A DNA stretch of 64,000 bases, taken from NCBI RefSeq assembly GCF_018294505.1, contig NC_057809.1, forward strand, positions 421,498,233 to 421,562,232, given 5' to 3'. A program made the translations under genes and the position numbers. The stretch is from Triticum aestivum (Eukaryota > Streptophyta > Magnoliopsida > Poales > Poaceae). Of this stretch, positions 44,375 through 54,919 are shown piece after piece. The notes below the pieces were generated by a model that was not told the origin of the DNA, did not search any database, and saw only the letters and a program-made list of their open reading frames with translations. Position 1 is the stretch's first letter. Each line of letters opens with the position of its first letter.

Positions 44375-46363
44375 TTACATGCCCTTATTTAATGGAAATT
44401 GGAATCTAATATTCCCTTCCTTCATATCAATAATTGCACCAATCGTTCTAAGGAAAGGTCTACCAAGAATAATAGTACAAGAAGGATTGCAATCTATATC
44501 AAGAACGATAAAATCTACGGGCACATAATTCCTATTTGCAACAATAAGAACATCCTTAATTCTTCCCATAGGTTTCTTAATAGTGGAATCCGCAACGTGC
44601 AAGTTTAGAGAGCAATCATCAAAATCACGGAAATCTAGCAAATCACACAAAGTTTTGGGAATAGTGGAAATACTAGCACTCAAATCACATAAAGCATAAA
44701 ATTCATGATCCTTAATCTTAATTTTAATAGTTGGTTCCCACTCATAATAAAGTTTTCTAGCGATAGAAACTTCCAACTGAAGTTTTTCTTCGTAAGATTG
44801 CATCAAGCCATCAACGTTATGTTTAGTAAACGCTTTATTTTGACTATAAGCATGAGGAGAATTTAGCACAGATTGCAATAAGGAAATGCAATCAATTAAA
44901 GAGCAACTTTCATAATTAAATTCCTTGAAATCCAAAATAGTGGGTTTAACAACATCTAGGGTTTTATTCTTTTCAATCCCACTTTTATCAATTTCATCAT
45001 CAAGATCTAAAAACTCCGAATTTTTGGAACGCCTTCTAGGTAATGGTGGATCATATTCAGTCTCATCAAGATTCATATTGCAAAACAAATATTTAATAGG
45101 GGATACATCAATAACTTTTAGATCTTCATCTTGATTTTCGTAGGAATTGGAAGAACACGCTTTAATAAAGACATCTTTCGTAGCATGCATCCTAGCGGTT
45201 CTTTCCTTGCACTCATCAATGGAAATTCTCATGGCTTTGAGAGACTCATTGATATCATGCTTGGGAGGAATAGATCTAAGCTTTAAAGAATCAACATGAA
45301 GAGAAATTCTATCAACGTTCCTAGCCAATTCATCAACTTTAAGTAATTTCTCTTCAAACAAAGCATTGAAATTCTTTTGTGAACTCATAAACTCTTTAAC
45401 ACTATTCTCAAATTCATAGGGCATATTATTAAAATTTCCATAAGAGTTGTTGTAGGAATTTCCATAATTATTAGAAGGATTACTAGGATAATGCCTAGGA
45501 TTAAAGTTCCCTCTATACGTGTTGTTACCAAAATTATTCCTACCAACAAAATTCGCATCCATAGATTCATTATTATTCTCAATCAAAGTAGACAAAGGCA
45601 TATCATCAGGATCAGAAGAAACACTCTTAGTAGCAAATAATTTCATAAGTTCATCCATCTTTCCACTCAAAACATTGATTTCTTCTATCGCATGCACTTT
45701 TTTATTAGTAGATCTTTCAGTGTGCCATTGAGAATAATTAACCATAATATTATCTAGGAGTTTAGTAGCATCTCCTAAAGTGATTTCCATAAAAGTGCCT
45801 CCTGCGGCTGAATCTAAAAGATTTCTAGAAGCAAAATTCAATCCGGCATAAAAAATTTGTATAATCATCCACAAATTTAAACCATGAGTAGGGCAATTAC
45901 TTCTCATTAATTTCATTCTCTCCAAAGCTTGTGCAACATGTTCATGATCAAGTTGCTTAAAATTCATAATATCGTTCCTAAGAGAGATGATCTTAGCGGG
46001 AGGAAAATACTTAGAGATAAAAGCATCTTTGCACTTGTTCCAAGAATCAATACTATTTTTAGGCAAAGACGAAAACCAAGCTTTAGCACGATCTCTAAGC
46101 GAAAAAGGAAATAGCTTTAATTTAACAATATCATTATCGACATCTTTCTTCTTTTGCATATCACATAAATCAACGAAGCTATTTAGATGAGTAGCGGCAT
46201 CTTCACTAGGAAGGCCGGCGAATTGATCTTTCATAACAAGATTCAACAAAGCAGTATTGATTTCACAAGATTCAGTATTGGTAAGAGGACCAATCGGAGT
46301 GCTAAGGAAATAATTATTGTTGGTATTGGTAAAGTCACACAATTTGGTATTATCTTGAGCCAT
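44375..46363 (-). CDS. Athila-lineage gag-protease polyprotein, uninterrupted
   Basis: An intact frame of about 662 residues from the ATG at 46363 (MAQDNTKLCD); an upstream in-frame ATG at 46453 would add 30 hydrophobic residues in leader sequence and is less likely. The Retrotrans_gag capsid region spans residues about 60-200 (LKLFPFSLRDRAKAWFSSLP, FISKYFPPAKI). An Asn/Gly/Tyr-rich segment is near residue 310-340. The C-terminal protease has CDLSASISTIP and a second motif TIILGRPFLRTIGA. Related elements usually read DLGAS at the active site; here the Gly is Ser, which could abolish activity. Gag forms virus-like particles in the cytoplasm. There is no pol downstream, so mobility would need enzymes supplied in trans (inference). 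Confidence 0.88.
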   Translation of the reverse strand: MAQDNTKLCDFTNTNNNYFLSTPIGPLTNTESCEINTALLNLVMKDQFAGLPSEDAATHLNSFVDLCDMQKKKDVDNDIVKLKLFPFSLRDRAKAWFSSLPKNSIDSWNKCKDAFISKYFPPAKIISLRNDIMNFKQLDHEHVAQALERMKLMRSNCPTHGLNLWMIIQIFYAGLNFASRNLLDSAAGGTFMEITLGDATKLLDNIMVNYSQWHTERSTNKKVHAIEEINVLSGKMDELMKLFATKSVSSDPDDMPLSTLIENNNESMDANFVGRNNFGNNTYRGNFNPRHYPSNPSNNYGNSYNNSYGNFNNMPYEFENSVKEFMSSQKNFNALFEEKLLKVDELARNVDRISLHVDSLKLRSIPPKHDINESLKAMRISIDECKERTARMHATKDVFIKACSSNSYENQDEDLKVIDVSPIKYLFCNMNLDETEYDPPLPRRRSKNSEFLDLDDEIDKSGIEKNKTLDVVKPTILDFKEFNYESCSLIDCISLLQSVLNSPHAYSQNKAFTKHNVDGLMQSYEEKLQLEVSIARKLYYEWEPTIKIKIKDHEFYALCDLSASISTIPKTLCDLLDFRDFDDCSLNLHVADSTIKKPMGRIKDVLIVANRNYVPVDFIVLDIDCNPSCTIILGRPFLRTIGAIIDMKEGNIRFQFPLNKGM

Positions 46364-46552
46364 TGTGACAAGCAAGCAATCCAACACACAAGCAAACAAA
46401 AAGCAAGCGAAGAAAAAAGGCAAACGTAACAGAGAGGGCGAATAAAACGGCAAGGGTGAAGTGGGGGAGAGGAAAACGACAGGTAAATGGAAAATAATGT
46501 AATGCGATGGATTGTGATGGGTACTTGGTATGTTGACTTTTGTGTAGACCTC

Positions 46553-46570
46553 CCCGACAAAGGCGCCAGA
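46553..46570 (-). other. Athila element primer-binding site
   Basis: On minus, TGGCGCCTTTGTCGGGGA lies just inside the 5' LTR. Athila elements usually have TGGCGCCGTTGCCGGGGA, complementary to tRNA-Asp; this copy differs at two positions. Confidence 0.75.
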
Positions 46571-46578
46571 AATCTTCG

Positions 46579-48162
46579 TGCTACCTCTTAAGCACTGCGT
46601 TGGATTTCCTTGAAGAGGAAAGGGTGATGCAGCAGAGTAGAGTAAGTATTTCCCTCAGTTTTTGAGAACCAAGGTATCAATCCAGTAGGACGCTACACGC
46701 AAGTCCCTTGTACCTACACAAAACAAATAGCTCCACGCAACCAACATGATTAGGGGTTGTCAATCCCTTCACGGTAACTTACGAGAGTGGGATCTGATAG
46801 AGATGATAGATAATACTTTTGGTATTTTTGGTATAAAGATGCAAAGTAAAATAAAAGGGCAAAGTAAAAAAGCAAAGCAATAATAAAGTGATGAAGATAT
46901 ATATGATGAGAATAGACCCGGGGGCCATAGATTTCACTAGTGGCTTCTCTCAAGAGCATAAGTATTCTACGGTGGGTGAACAAATTACTGTTGAGCAATT
47001 GAAAAAATTGAGCATAGTTATGAGAATACCTAGGTATGATCATGTATATAGGCATCACGTCCGAGAAAAGTAGACCGACTCCTGCCTGCATCTACTACTA
47101 TTACTCCACTCATCGACAGCTATCCAGCATGCATCTAGAGTATTAAGTTCAATAAAACAGAGTAACGCCTTAAGCAAGATTACATGATGTAGAGGGATAA
47201 ATTCATGCAATATGATAAAAACCCCATCTTGTTATCCTCGATGGCAACAATACAATACGTGCCTTGCTGCCCCTACTGTCACTGGGAAAGGACACCGCAA
47301 GATTGAACCCAAAACTAAGCACTTCTCCCATTGCAAGAAAAACCAATCTAGTAGGCCAAACCAAACTGATAATTCGAAGAGACTTGCAAAGATAACCAAT
47401 CATACATAAAAGAATTCAGAGAAGATTCAAATATTGTTCATAGATAAACTTGATCATAAACCCACAATTCATCGGTCTCAACAAACACACCGCAAAAACA
47501 AGATTACTTCGAATAGATCTCCACGAGAGAGGGGGAGAACATTGCATCGAGATCCAAAAAGAGAGAAGAAGCCATCTAGATACTAACTATGGACCCGAAG
47601 GTTTGAGGTAAACTACTCACACTTCATCGGAGGGGCTATGGTGATGATGTAGAAGCCCTCCATGGTAGATTCCGCTTCCAGCGGAGCTCCGGAACAGGCC
47701 CCAAGATGGGATCTTTTGGATACAGAAGGTTGCGGCGGCGGAATTAGGTTTTTTGCTCCGTATCTGGTTGTTTGGGGGTACGTAGGTATATATAGGATGA
47801 AGGAGTACGTCGGTGGAGCAAAGGGGAGCCCACGAGGCAGGGGGCGCACCCTAGGGGTGGCGCTCCCTCCACCCTCGTGGCCGCCTCCCTTCTTTCTTGA
47901 TGTGGGGTCCAAGTCTCCTGGATCATATTCGGTGAGAAAATCACGTTCCCGAAGGTTTCATTCCGTTTGGACTCCATTTGATATTCCGTTTCTTCGAAAC
48001 TCTGAAATAGGCAAAAAAACAGCAATTCTGGGCTGGGCCTCTGGTTAATAGGTTAGTCCCAAAAGTAATATAAAAATGGAAAATAAAGCCCAATATGGTC
48101 CAAAACAGTAGATAATATAGCATGGAGCAATCAAAAATTATAGATACGTTGGAGACATATCA
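46579..48162 (-). repeat. Athila element 5' LTR
   Basis: The LTR is 1584 bp and pairs with 14611-16189. The plus-strand left edge reads TGCTACCTC instead of TGATACCTC. TATATATA is at 47787-47794. GCGGT follows at 48163. Confidence 0.94.
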
Positions 48163-49390
48163 GCGGTGGTCGAGAAGGTCCAGTCCGCCAAGAGTGGACT
48201 GAATGAAGCCCGCAACAACCTGTTGACACATTTTGAGGTAAGTGACGTAGAGAGAGAAAAATCCCATGGAGTTAGTAGCCCCTGAGACACTGTCTGGTAT
48301 TCGGTGAGAATAACCGGACAGAGGGTCAATCCTTTGTTGTAGGAGACTAACTTAATATGTATTACTTAAGCAGGCGTCACTGTTGGCCGCAAGCTTGCAT
48401 GCTGCCGAGGTCTCTGAACTGAAGCAGAGGCTGGAGTGGACCGAGAACGAGCTCAGTGAGGTGAAGATTCGGCTCCAGGAGAAGCAAGGTGAGTGACGAC
48501 TTGCTGTGTGTTCGAAAAGAATAGGTGTTGTATACTGACCGTAATGTCTCAATATGTGCAGAAGCTGTGAGGAGGTCGAGGCCCTAAGAAAGGCCCCGGG
48601 TGAAGCCGAGGAGAAGGCTGTCCAGCAGCAAGCTGCCCAAAAAAAAGCTCAAGGCCCGGGTTAAGGAGGTCCAATAGGAGCTCCAAGATGCGGTGAAAAA
48701 ATGTGAGGCCTTGGAGAATGATGCATCAGTTCAAGGGGCCAAACTCGTCAAGGCTCGTCAGAGCACGGAGACCGCACAGAATGAGGCCCAGGCCGCCTTC
48801 CAGGAGATCCAGGAGGCCAAGAGGATCACAGCGGGTAAGGCTTTTAAGATGCAAAGCAAGTATGCAGAGAAGCATCACCTTTTACTAACCCGGGTTTGGA
48901 GTTCCCCAGGGGCTTTGTGGATTTTCCATGCAATGTATCAGACGCCGCGGAGTTCTACCGAGCTGAAGGAGGGGGTTCTATGGAGAAGCTATTCTGGTCA
49001 CAGTACGCGACGCCGAAGCATCCCGTGTCCTTCACCGATCAGCTGAAACAGCTGGTGGAGCTACATAGGGTGGCCGAACTAGCCATTAAGGATGTGATAA
49101 TCCGGCTATGGCCAGTCGAAGCTATGCCAGGCAGCTACTTCGGACTCGTGAAGCGGCTGGTGGAAGCCTGTCCACGGCTAGACACCGTGAAGCGATCAGC
49201 CTGCATCGAAGGTGCCCGCATGGCCTTTGCCCGTTGCAAGATGTGGTGGGCGAAGATGAATGTCATTGATGTGGCCAGATGGCCGCCAGAGGGCAAGGAG
49301 CACCGCATACCCGAGCGATATTTAGCGGACGTCCTAGAAGGGTTTCGACTTGCAGCAGCGCAGTGCGGGCAGGATATTATTTTCGAATGA
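48163..49390 (+). pseudogene. H antisense gene, coiled-coil exons and C-terminus
   Basis: Continuation of the exon interrupted at 14610. Exons with splice-like borders: to 48237 (donor GTAAGTG); about 48374-48488 (acceptor AAGCAG, donor GTGAGT); about 48563-48836; and 48910-49390 (acceptor CCCCAG, stop TGA at 49388). The middle exons form a heptad-rich coiled coil (LKQRLEWTENELSEVKIRLQ). The last exon encodes a conserved-looking globular end (SMEKLFWSQYATP, PVEAMPGSYFGLVKRLVEAC, FARCKMWWAKMNVIDVARWP) and is open throughout. The frame in the third exon is uncertain. The protein family resembles the tail of the 'putative gypsy-type transposon' proteins; its function is unknown. Confidence 0.68.
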
Positions 49391-50608
49391 ATGCATTCGC
49401 GTTTGTCCTTGCTTTGTATGATTGAAACAAATTCAATTTGTAATATAATTTTGTTATGTTTTGATTGTTTCCTCCTATGCGGCCGTGGTGTATGAAACTT
49501 GAGGGTTGGCCAGTCGTCGGCTTCTGCCCTCACGTAGATAGTACGGAGGTGTTCGGGATGGAATCTAAACAATCTTGATCCAATTATATGGTCCTTGAAG
49601 GAGTTGTTTAGCACAACGAACCAGGCAATCAGACTATGCGGCTTACACGTCCTCACTTAGCCATATGAGTTTTATAATAAAACATGGGCGCAGCCCCTGG
49701 TATACGAACTAGGGTGTTGTCAGCATTTGATCGGGAACTGTCGATCCTTCGCATAAGGCGGAAAAAATCTCCAGTGATTTGTAACCCTCGAACAGCTGAC
49801 CGGCTCTCGCCGCATCATGACAGTCAGTTTTTGGCTTTCTCTACTGAGGTGCTCATCCAGTCTAAGAGAGGGCACAATCGCACTAGTTCTCCCTTTACTA
49901 CCCTAGCCGATGTAGCGGAACGTAGGGTAGCAAGCACAGGAGCCGGGCAACCCAACTCTTTACCAAAGACATGATTCGGAGCCAATGCATATAATGCTAA
50001 ATTCGGGGTGCCGAACTCTTCCATAAGGAGTGTTCGAACTTTGTCACTGTGTTATGGGTTGATGAGGAGCCCTTGGTGAATATGAAACGTACCAGAATGT
50101 ACGGGTGCTAGAAAATAATTTAAAGGAAAATAGAAGGAGAACAGAGATAGTATCTGGGGCCTTTGAATTTGGACCATGAACTGTTTCCACTATATTTGGA
50201 TTAATGCATCCAAGCACATTGGTACAAAATAATGAAACAAAGTTGGTGGCTACTTGACATGCCACAACCGGAGGCGAGCTGTGCGTGGTTCCAAAAACGG
50301 TTAGAGTGATCGTTGAATTGGCCTCTAGGGCTTCCCATTTACGCTTGTGCTCCTTATAGATCCGGTGTCTTTATCCCTTGACAGGACCATTAATCAGGCC
50401 GCCGGAGGAGGCCCACATAAGAAAAAACCTGAAAAAGGGGAAAAAGGAAATAGTAAAGTTATATGTGTGTCCGGGATCGGTCTAGCCGAACTATAGATCC
50501 CGTGCTAGCTTGTGCCTCCGTCGATGCCCATGGAATTTTGAGTGCGTAATTATGTACGCGTGGTACGAATGCCACTACCTCATCAGGATTGGGATGAAGG
50601 CCGAATTG
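49391..50608. other. H spacer, non-coding
   Basis: About 1.2 kb without a convincing gene. It probably contains the 3' untranslated part of the antisense gene and the linker to the protease fragment. Short open frames are not conserved in appearance and have no motif. Confidence 0.6.
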
Positions 50609-51213
50609 CTAATCGAGCTCTTGACGAGCCGCGCTGTCCTGTTGCAGTGTAGTCCGGACCCTCTTAATGGTGTCCAGGGGCTCGGCAGCCAGACTATGGT
50701 GCTGCTTGAGAAGGCCACATTGTACCTCTGCTGCTAGGGCGGCGGTGTGCTCCTCTGTCATGAGGGAGCGTTCTGTGTTTCCGTTGACTGTTATGACGCC
50801 GCGTGGGCCGGGCATCTTAAGCTTGAGATAAGCATAGTGTGGCACCGCGTTGAATCTAGCGAATGCGGTTCGTTCAAGTAGTGTGTGGTAGCCGCTGCGG
50901 AAAGGGACGATATCAAAGATTAACTCTTCGCTTCGGAAGTTGTCCGGAGAACCAAAGACCACCTCCAGTGTGATTGAGCCCATACAGTTTGCCTCTACGC
51001 CTGGTATGACTCCTCTAAAGGTAGTCTTTGTGGGTTTGATTCCTGAGGGATTAATGCCCATCTTTCGCACTTTGTCCTGATAGAACAAGTTGAGGCTGCT
51101 ACCACCGTCCATCAGGACTCGTGTTAGGTGAAACCCGTCGATAATTGGGTCAAGGACTAGTGCAGCCGAACCGCCATGGTGGATACTAGTTGGGTGATCT
51201 CGACGATCGAAGG
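50609..51213 (-). pseudogene. H protease fragment, truncated by E3
   Basis: An aspartic-protease segment in the sense direction of H, with VLMDGGSSLNLFYQD as the active-site motif and a second motif YHTLLERTAFARFNAV, where LLGRTAF is the usual form. It ends with a Thr/Gln-rich tail and stop at 50609. The upstream part is cut at 51213 by the E3 LTR, and no RT follows. This establishes H as a Tat-type gypsy element on the minus strand. Confidence 0.82.
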
Positions 51214-51683
51214 TGTCGGTGTCAAAACCGGCGGATCTCGGGTAGGGGGTCCCGAACTGTGCGTCTAGGCGAATGGTAATAGGAGACAAGGGACATGATG
51301 TTTTTACCCAGGTTCGGGCCCTCTCGATGGAGGTAAAACCCTACTCCTACTTGATTAATATTTATGATATATGTAGTACAAGAGTTGATCTACCACGAGA
51401 TCGGAGAGGCTAAACCCTAGAAGCTAGCCTATGGTATGATTGTTGTTGTTCTACGGACTAAACCCACCAGTTTATATAGACACCCGAGGGTGCTAGGGTT
51501 ACACAGAGTCGGTTACAAGGAAGGAGATCTGTATATCCGTATTGCCAAGCTTGCCTTCCACGCCAAGGAGAGTCCCATCCGGACATGGGACGAAGTCTTC
51601 AATCTTGTATCTTCATAGTCCAACAGTCCAGCCAAAGGTTATAATCCGGCTATCCGGATACCCCCTAATCCAGGACTCCCTCA
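51214..51683 (-). repeat. E3 3' LTR
   Basis: The LTR is 470 bp. TATATAAA is on minus at 51471-51478. It abuts H's protease at 51213 with no primer-binding site on that side, so it is the downstream LTR of an element lying to the right. Confidence 0.85.
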
Positions 51684-52229
51684 GTAGCCCCTGAACCAGG
51701 CTTCAATGATGATGAGTCCGGCGCGCAGATTGTCTTCGGCATTGCAAGGCGGGTTCCTCCTTCGAGTACTTCATAGAAGATTTTGAACACGAGGATTGTG
51801 TCCCGCTCTGCAAAACAAATTCCACATACCACCATGGAGAGAATAATATTTTCACAAATCTAATCTGCTGACCTATTTCGTAGCGTGACATCACACCACA
51901 GTCAAGCCTTTTTCGAATCGTTTTTTACAGTCCACCTCAGCGCGTATCGCGAGGCGATTTCCCTTGGCACGTCTTGTCGAAGCAGAGATTGTGTCCCCTT
52001 TATTTACGGGATTCTCATCAACATGGACGTGGGTAACCCAATCGTGCCCGTTGGTATGTCCTCTCGATCGAAGGTAAGTCCCGAACGGCCACAGGGCGGC
52101 TCTCGGTATCCATCCTCTTTATAAAGAGACCAAGGCCTTACTCTTTTCGATCGATCTCAATCGAATCCGCCTCCCGTCTCGAGTTCCAACACCCGAAGCT
52201 TCAGATTCAGGCGCTTCGGACCTTCGCTT
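51684..52229 (+). promoter_or_regulatory. Promoter region of the E3 antisense gene
   Basis: This lies between the 3' LTR and the ATG at 52230. It has a TATA box (TATAAA at 52120-52125) in the context CTTTATAAAGAG, almost the same as CCTTTATAAAGAG upstream of the E2 B3-like gene, followed by about 105 bases of pyrimidine-rich leader. No other gene is seen here. Confidence 0.55.
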
Positions 52230-53638
52230 ATGTCCGGATCCAACCTTCAAGGTCGATGGATGCCTTCCTCCGTCATGGAGGAAGACATAATAAAGCTAAG
52301 GGAGGCCAGGTACTTGACTGGCGAAATCCCGCATAGGCTGCCTGCTCAAGGGTAGGTTATTCCCACTATGAAGTCCGGCGAGAGCGTCGTGTTCGTATCT
52401 CACTTCCTCCGAGGGCTAGGCTTCGCGCCGGATCCCTTTGTGAGGGGGCTCATGTTCTATTATGGGCTGGACTTCCATGACTTTGCTCCGGAGTCTATCC
52501 TCCACATCTCATCGTTTATCATCGTGTGCGAAGCTTTCCTCCGCATCACCCCTCACTTCGGACTGTGGCTCAAGACCTTCAAAGTGGAGCCGAAGATGAT
52601 CGAGGGGCAGCACACAGAGTGCGGGGGCGCCGCAATAAGCAAAAATGCTGACTCCCCATGGCCCGAGGGCTTTTTCCAGGAGGAGTCCGGCTTATGGCAA
52701 CAAGAGTGGTTTTATATCACGGCTCCGAGGGGTACCAAGTGGGTGGCTCCACCTGTCTTTCGCTCGGGTCCCCCACCACGACTAGCGTCATGGGTCAACA
52801 AGGGGCTAGACTGGGGGCCAGCAAAGGATGTGCCCGTATTGCAGGGTCGCATCTGTGATCTCCTAGAGAGAGATGTCAGTCTAGTCATGGTGGCGCAAGT
52901 CATGTTAATTCGCCAAGTCCTGCCCTGCAAACATCGTCCCCTCCGCCTGTGGGAGTTTAACTCGGAGGGACCGCGAGCTCTTCAACATCTCCTTGGCATG
53001 ACGCCTGTGGAAATGTATAAACTGTTCTTCGGACCACAAGCAATGTGTCCGGACTCTACTGAGGATGCAGGTCTGAGCTGCAATCGTTCGGATACCCAAG
53101 TAAGTAGCCCTGCATCCGAACACTTTATTTGCTTATTTATCACAACATCGTCCCTTAAAAAAGCCGCTCTTTAACCAGGAGTGGATAGCGAAGGCAAAGT
53201 TGATCAGGTGTTCGGCCCCCTCTCGGAGACCTCGCCAGACCTTGTGTTAACCAGGATGCTAGAGATCGCGCCTTATCCAGCGCCTTCGGGAGAAGATGAA
53301 GGGGGAAACAAGGAGACTACTGCCTCCGCGAAGGAGGTGGACTGGAAGGGAGGAATCGAAACTTCCTCTCCCCAGGGAAAGAAGAGGACCGCCTCTGAAG
53401 ACCCAGAGGCAATGGTCTCAAAACGGGGGAAGAAATCTTCGCTAGAGGGTCCTGCACCGGGGGATACCCCGGCCGCACCATGCCCTCAAGGGGATCAGCA
53501 CTCCACCGAGCTATAAGTAAAAGGGTATTTAGTAATGAGGAAGAACCTCGCTTTACCTCTGAGGAAAATAACCAAAGCCTTTATCTTTGCAGTTCAGATC
53601 TTAGCCCTTCCCAGCAGAGTTCATCTTCGGGGGGTATT
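52230..53638 (+). pseudogene. E3 antisense gene: Transposase_28-like, cut by E4
   Basis: It starts MSGSNLQGRW at 52230. Exon 1 (52230-53099) encodes a Transposase_28-type region (VVFVSHFLRGLGFAPDPFVR, MFYYGLDFHDFAPESILHIS, FGLWLKTFKVEPKM) with one in-frame TAG at 52353-52355. The donor GTAAGTAG is at 53100 and the acceptor TTAACCAG ends near 53177. Exon 2 begins EWIAKAKLIRCSAP, homologous to the H exon at 13681, and shifts frame shortly after; it is Lys/Glu-rich. A third exon starts after TTTGCAG at 53592 and is cut at 53638 by E4. Antisense to E3. The gene shape (globular head, charged linker, coiled-coil tail) matches E1. Confidence 0.75.
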
Positions 53639-54819
53639 TGTCGGAGTAAATAGCCATGGGTAGCCTAGCCGGCTTCCCCTGGCCCTTCTGAAAAAATTAC
53701 GAGCCCGTCCGTCTCTCAAGAATCCAAGACATGGAGCCGCCTTCCCCTTGCTGGCTGCCATCCAGGCCGGCTTTCGGAAGGCGGCCCAACTTTAGCCCTC
53801 ATGAAGAACGCCATGGGAGGGCCGACTTCGGGAAGCCGGCCATGAGAAGGCCGACTCCAAGAAGCCGGCTCCCATAAGGCGGTTGAGACCGTACCCTCAA
53901 AGTTTGCACCCACCTAACGGCGGTGCGACGGGGCGTGGCTACAGTGAAGCCTGCCACCCCAGAATCCCGGAGCACGCCCGGCACAGTGCGCCGTACGGAG
54001 TAGGCATGACCCGTCCGGCGCGGCACTGTTGCCATGTTGACCTTGGTGTCACCCACGACGGGCCGCCAGCATGGCCCACAGATGGTGGGCCCCTTCGGGC
54101 AGAGAGACGCCCGAAGGCGGACACGCCTCCAACCAGTCGGCCCAAGACAGAGCCGGCTCCCCGCAGCCGGCTTGCCGCCTCCCTCGAAGGAGATGCCCCA
54201 TTAAGGAGACAAGACGCAGTGAGGCTACAGCGATCGCCCGGCGAGCGGCGGCACTGTAGCCGCGCCTACCACGACGAAGCCCACGTCACCAAGATGGAGC
54301 CACAGTAACGAGCCGCCGACCAGGCCCTAGACAGTGGGGCCTGCCTGTCGACCAAGGGGCCGGCAGCCGGCGGGACCCATTAGTCGGCGGGCCCCAGCAG
54401 CCGGCGCAGAAGCCAGCGAGCGCAATCACAGACGGCTCGGCCCCGCGCCCAGTCGGATTACCATTGTACCCCCGGGGAGTAGGCCTATATAAACCCCCCG
54501 GGGCACCCATGCAAAGGGTTCGACCCCCTGCTAGTCCTAGACACCACACAAGGAGAAGAAGTAGGCTGGCCGTGCCCTTCTTCCTCCTCCCACCAAAAAG
54601 CTCAAGGAGCATTATGTAGCTCCTTGTTCATCTAGTGATCATGCGGAGACCCCGCAGAGCAGCAGTAGGGGTGTTATCTCCACGGAGAGCCCCGAAGCTG
54701 GGTAAGATCCGCCAGCGTGCATGTCTTCGCCTTATCCCGTTTCTAGGCACCGGCGATGTCTTACTGGCTCCCACAATGATAAGCCACCTGTTGGCATATG
54801 TCGCACCCACCACCCGACA
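53639..54819 (+). repeat. E4 5' LTR
   Basis: The LTR is 1181 bp. The TATA box TATATAAA is at 54486-54493. It is rich in GCCGGCT-type motifs throughout, which recur in the coding and 3' parts of E4. Confidence 0.85.
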
Positions 54820-54839
54820 TTTGGCGCCCACCGTGGGGC
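54820..54839 (+). other. E4 primer-binding site region
   Basis: The 20 bases TTTGGCGCCCACCGTGGGGC immediately follow the LTR. This type of site is typical of Tat elements; I did not assign the tRNA. Confidence 0.7.
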
Positions 54840-54919
54840 CAGGTGCACCGTCGTCCGGAGACCTGTTCTGGACGGGAACCTTATTCCTCCACCGCGAGCG
54901 TAGCCGGCCCGGCACGCCC

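Larger units (their letters stand above)
14611..48162 (-). mobile_element. Athila-lineage LTR retrotransposon (Sabrina/Fatima-like), gag-protease only
   Basis: The LTRs are 14611-16189 and 46579-48162, and the TSD GCGGT is present at 14606-14610 and 48163-48167. The element reads right to left. The 5' LTR (right copy) is followed by a PBS-like TGGCGCCTTTGTCGGGGA on minus (46553-46570), close to the tRNA-Asp type used by Athila. The polypurine tract (AAGCTTGGGAATGC on minus) abuts the 3' LTR at 16190. The interior (16190-18165 plus 43453-46578) encodes gag-protease only, with no reverse transcriptase or integrase. LTR termini of the TGATACGTCTCC type are very common in Triticeae; the exact family name is recognition, not a search. 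E2 and the Tekay element are nested inside. Confidence 0.93.
48163..51213 (-). mobile_element. H (right fragment): Tat-type element
   Basis: Resumes H after the Athila insertion (GCGGT at 48163-48167). It contains the 3' exons of the antisense accessory gene on plus (48168-49390), a non-coding spacer (49391-50608) and a protease fragment on minus (50609-51213). Integrase, reverse transcriptase and RNase H are missing between the spacer and the protease, so H was already internally deleted or non-autonomous. The right border is the E3 LTR at 51214, which cuts the protease reading. Confidence 0.78.
51214..53638 (-). mobile_element. E3: LTR retrotransposon, 3' portion only
   Basis: E3 reads right to left. 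Its 3' LTR (51214-51683) is followed on the right by the polypurine tract (complement of GTAGCCCCTGAACC, 51684 onward) and an antisense accessory gene (52230-53638). It is interrupted by E4 after 53638, and the rest lies beyond the window. The LTR starts TGAGGGAGTCCTGGATTAGG on minus and ends ACACCGACA, a very common Triticeae LTR type. The expected TSD, GAAGG at 51209-51213, cannot be checked because the other end is outside. Confidence 0.82.

Noticed and set aside
49684..49974. 96-aa plus-strand ORF in the H spacer
   Set aside because: No start context, domain or similarity to the adjacent gene family, and composition is as expected for non-coding sequence.
51214..51683. LTR taken as the 5' LTR of H
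   Set aside because: It is in the right orientation, but on its downstream side H's protease begins at once, with no PBS, leader or gag. On its other side there is a proper polypurine tract and an antisense gene, so it is the 3' LTR of a separate element, E3.
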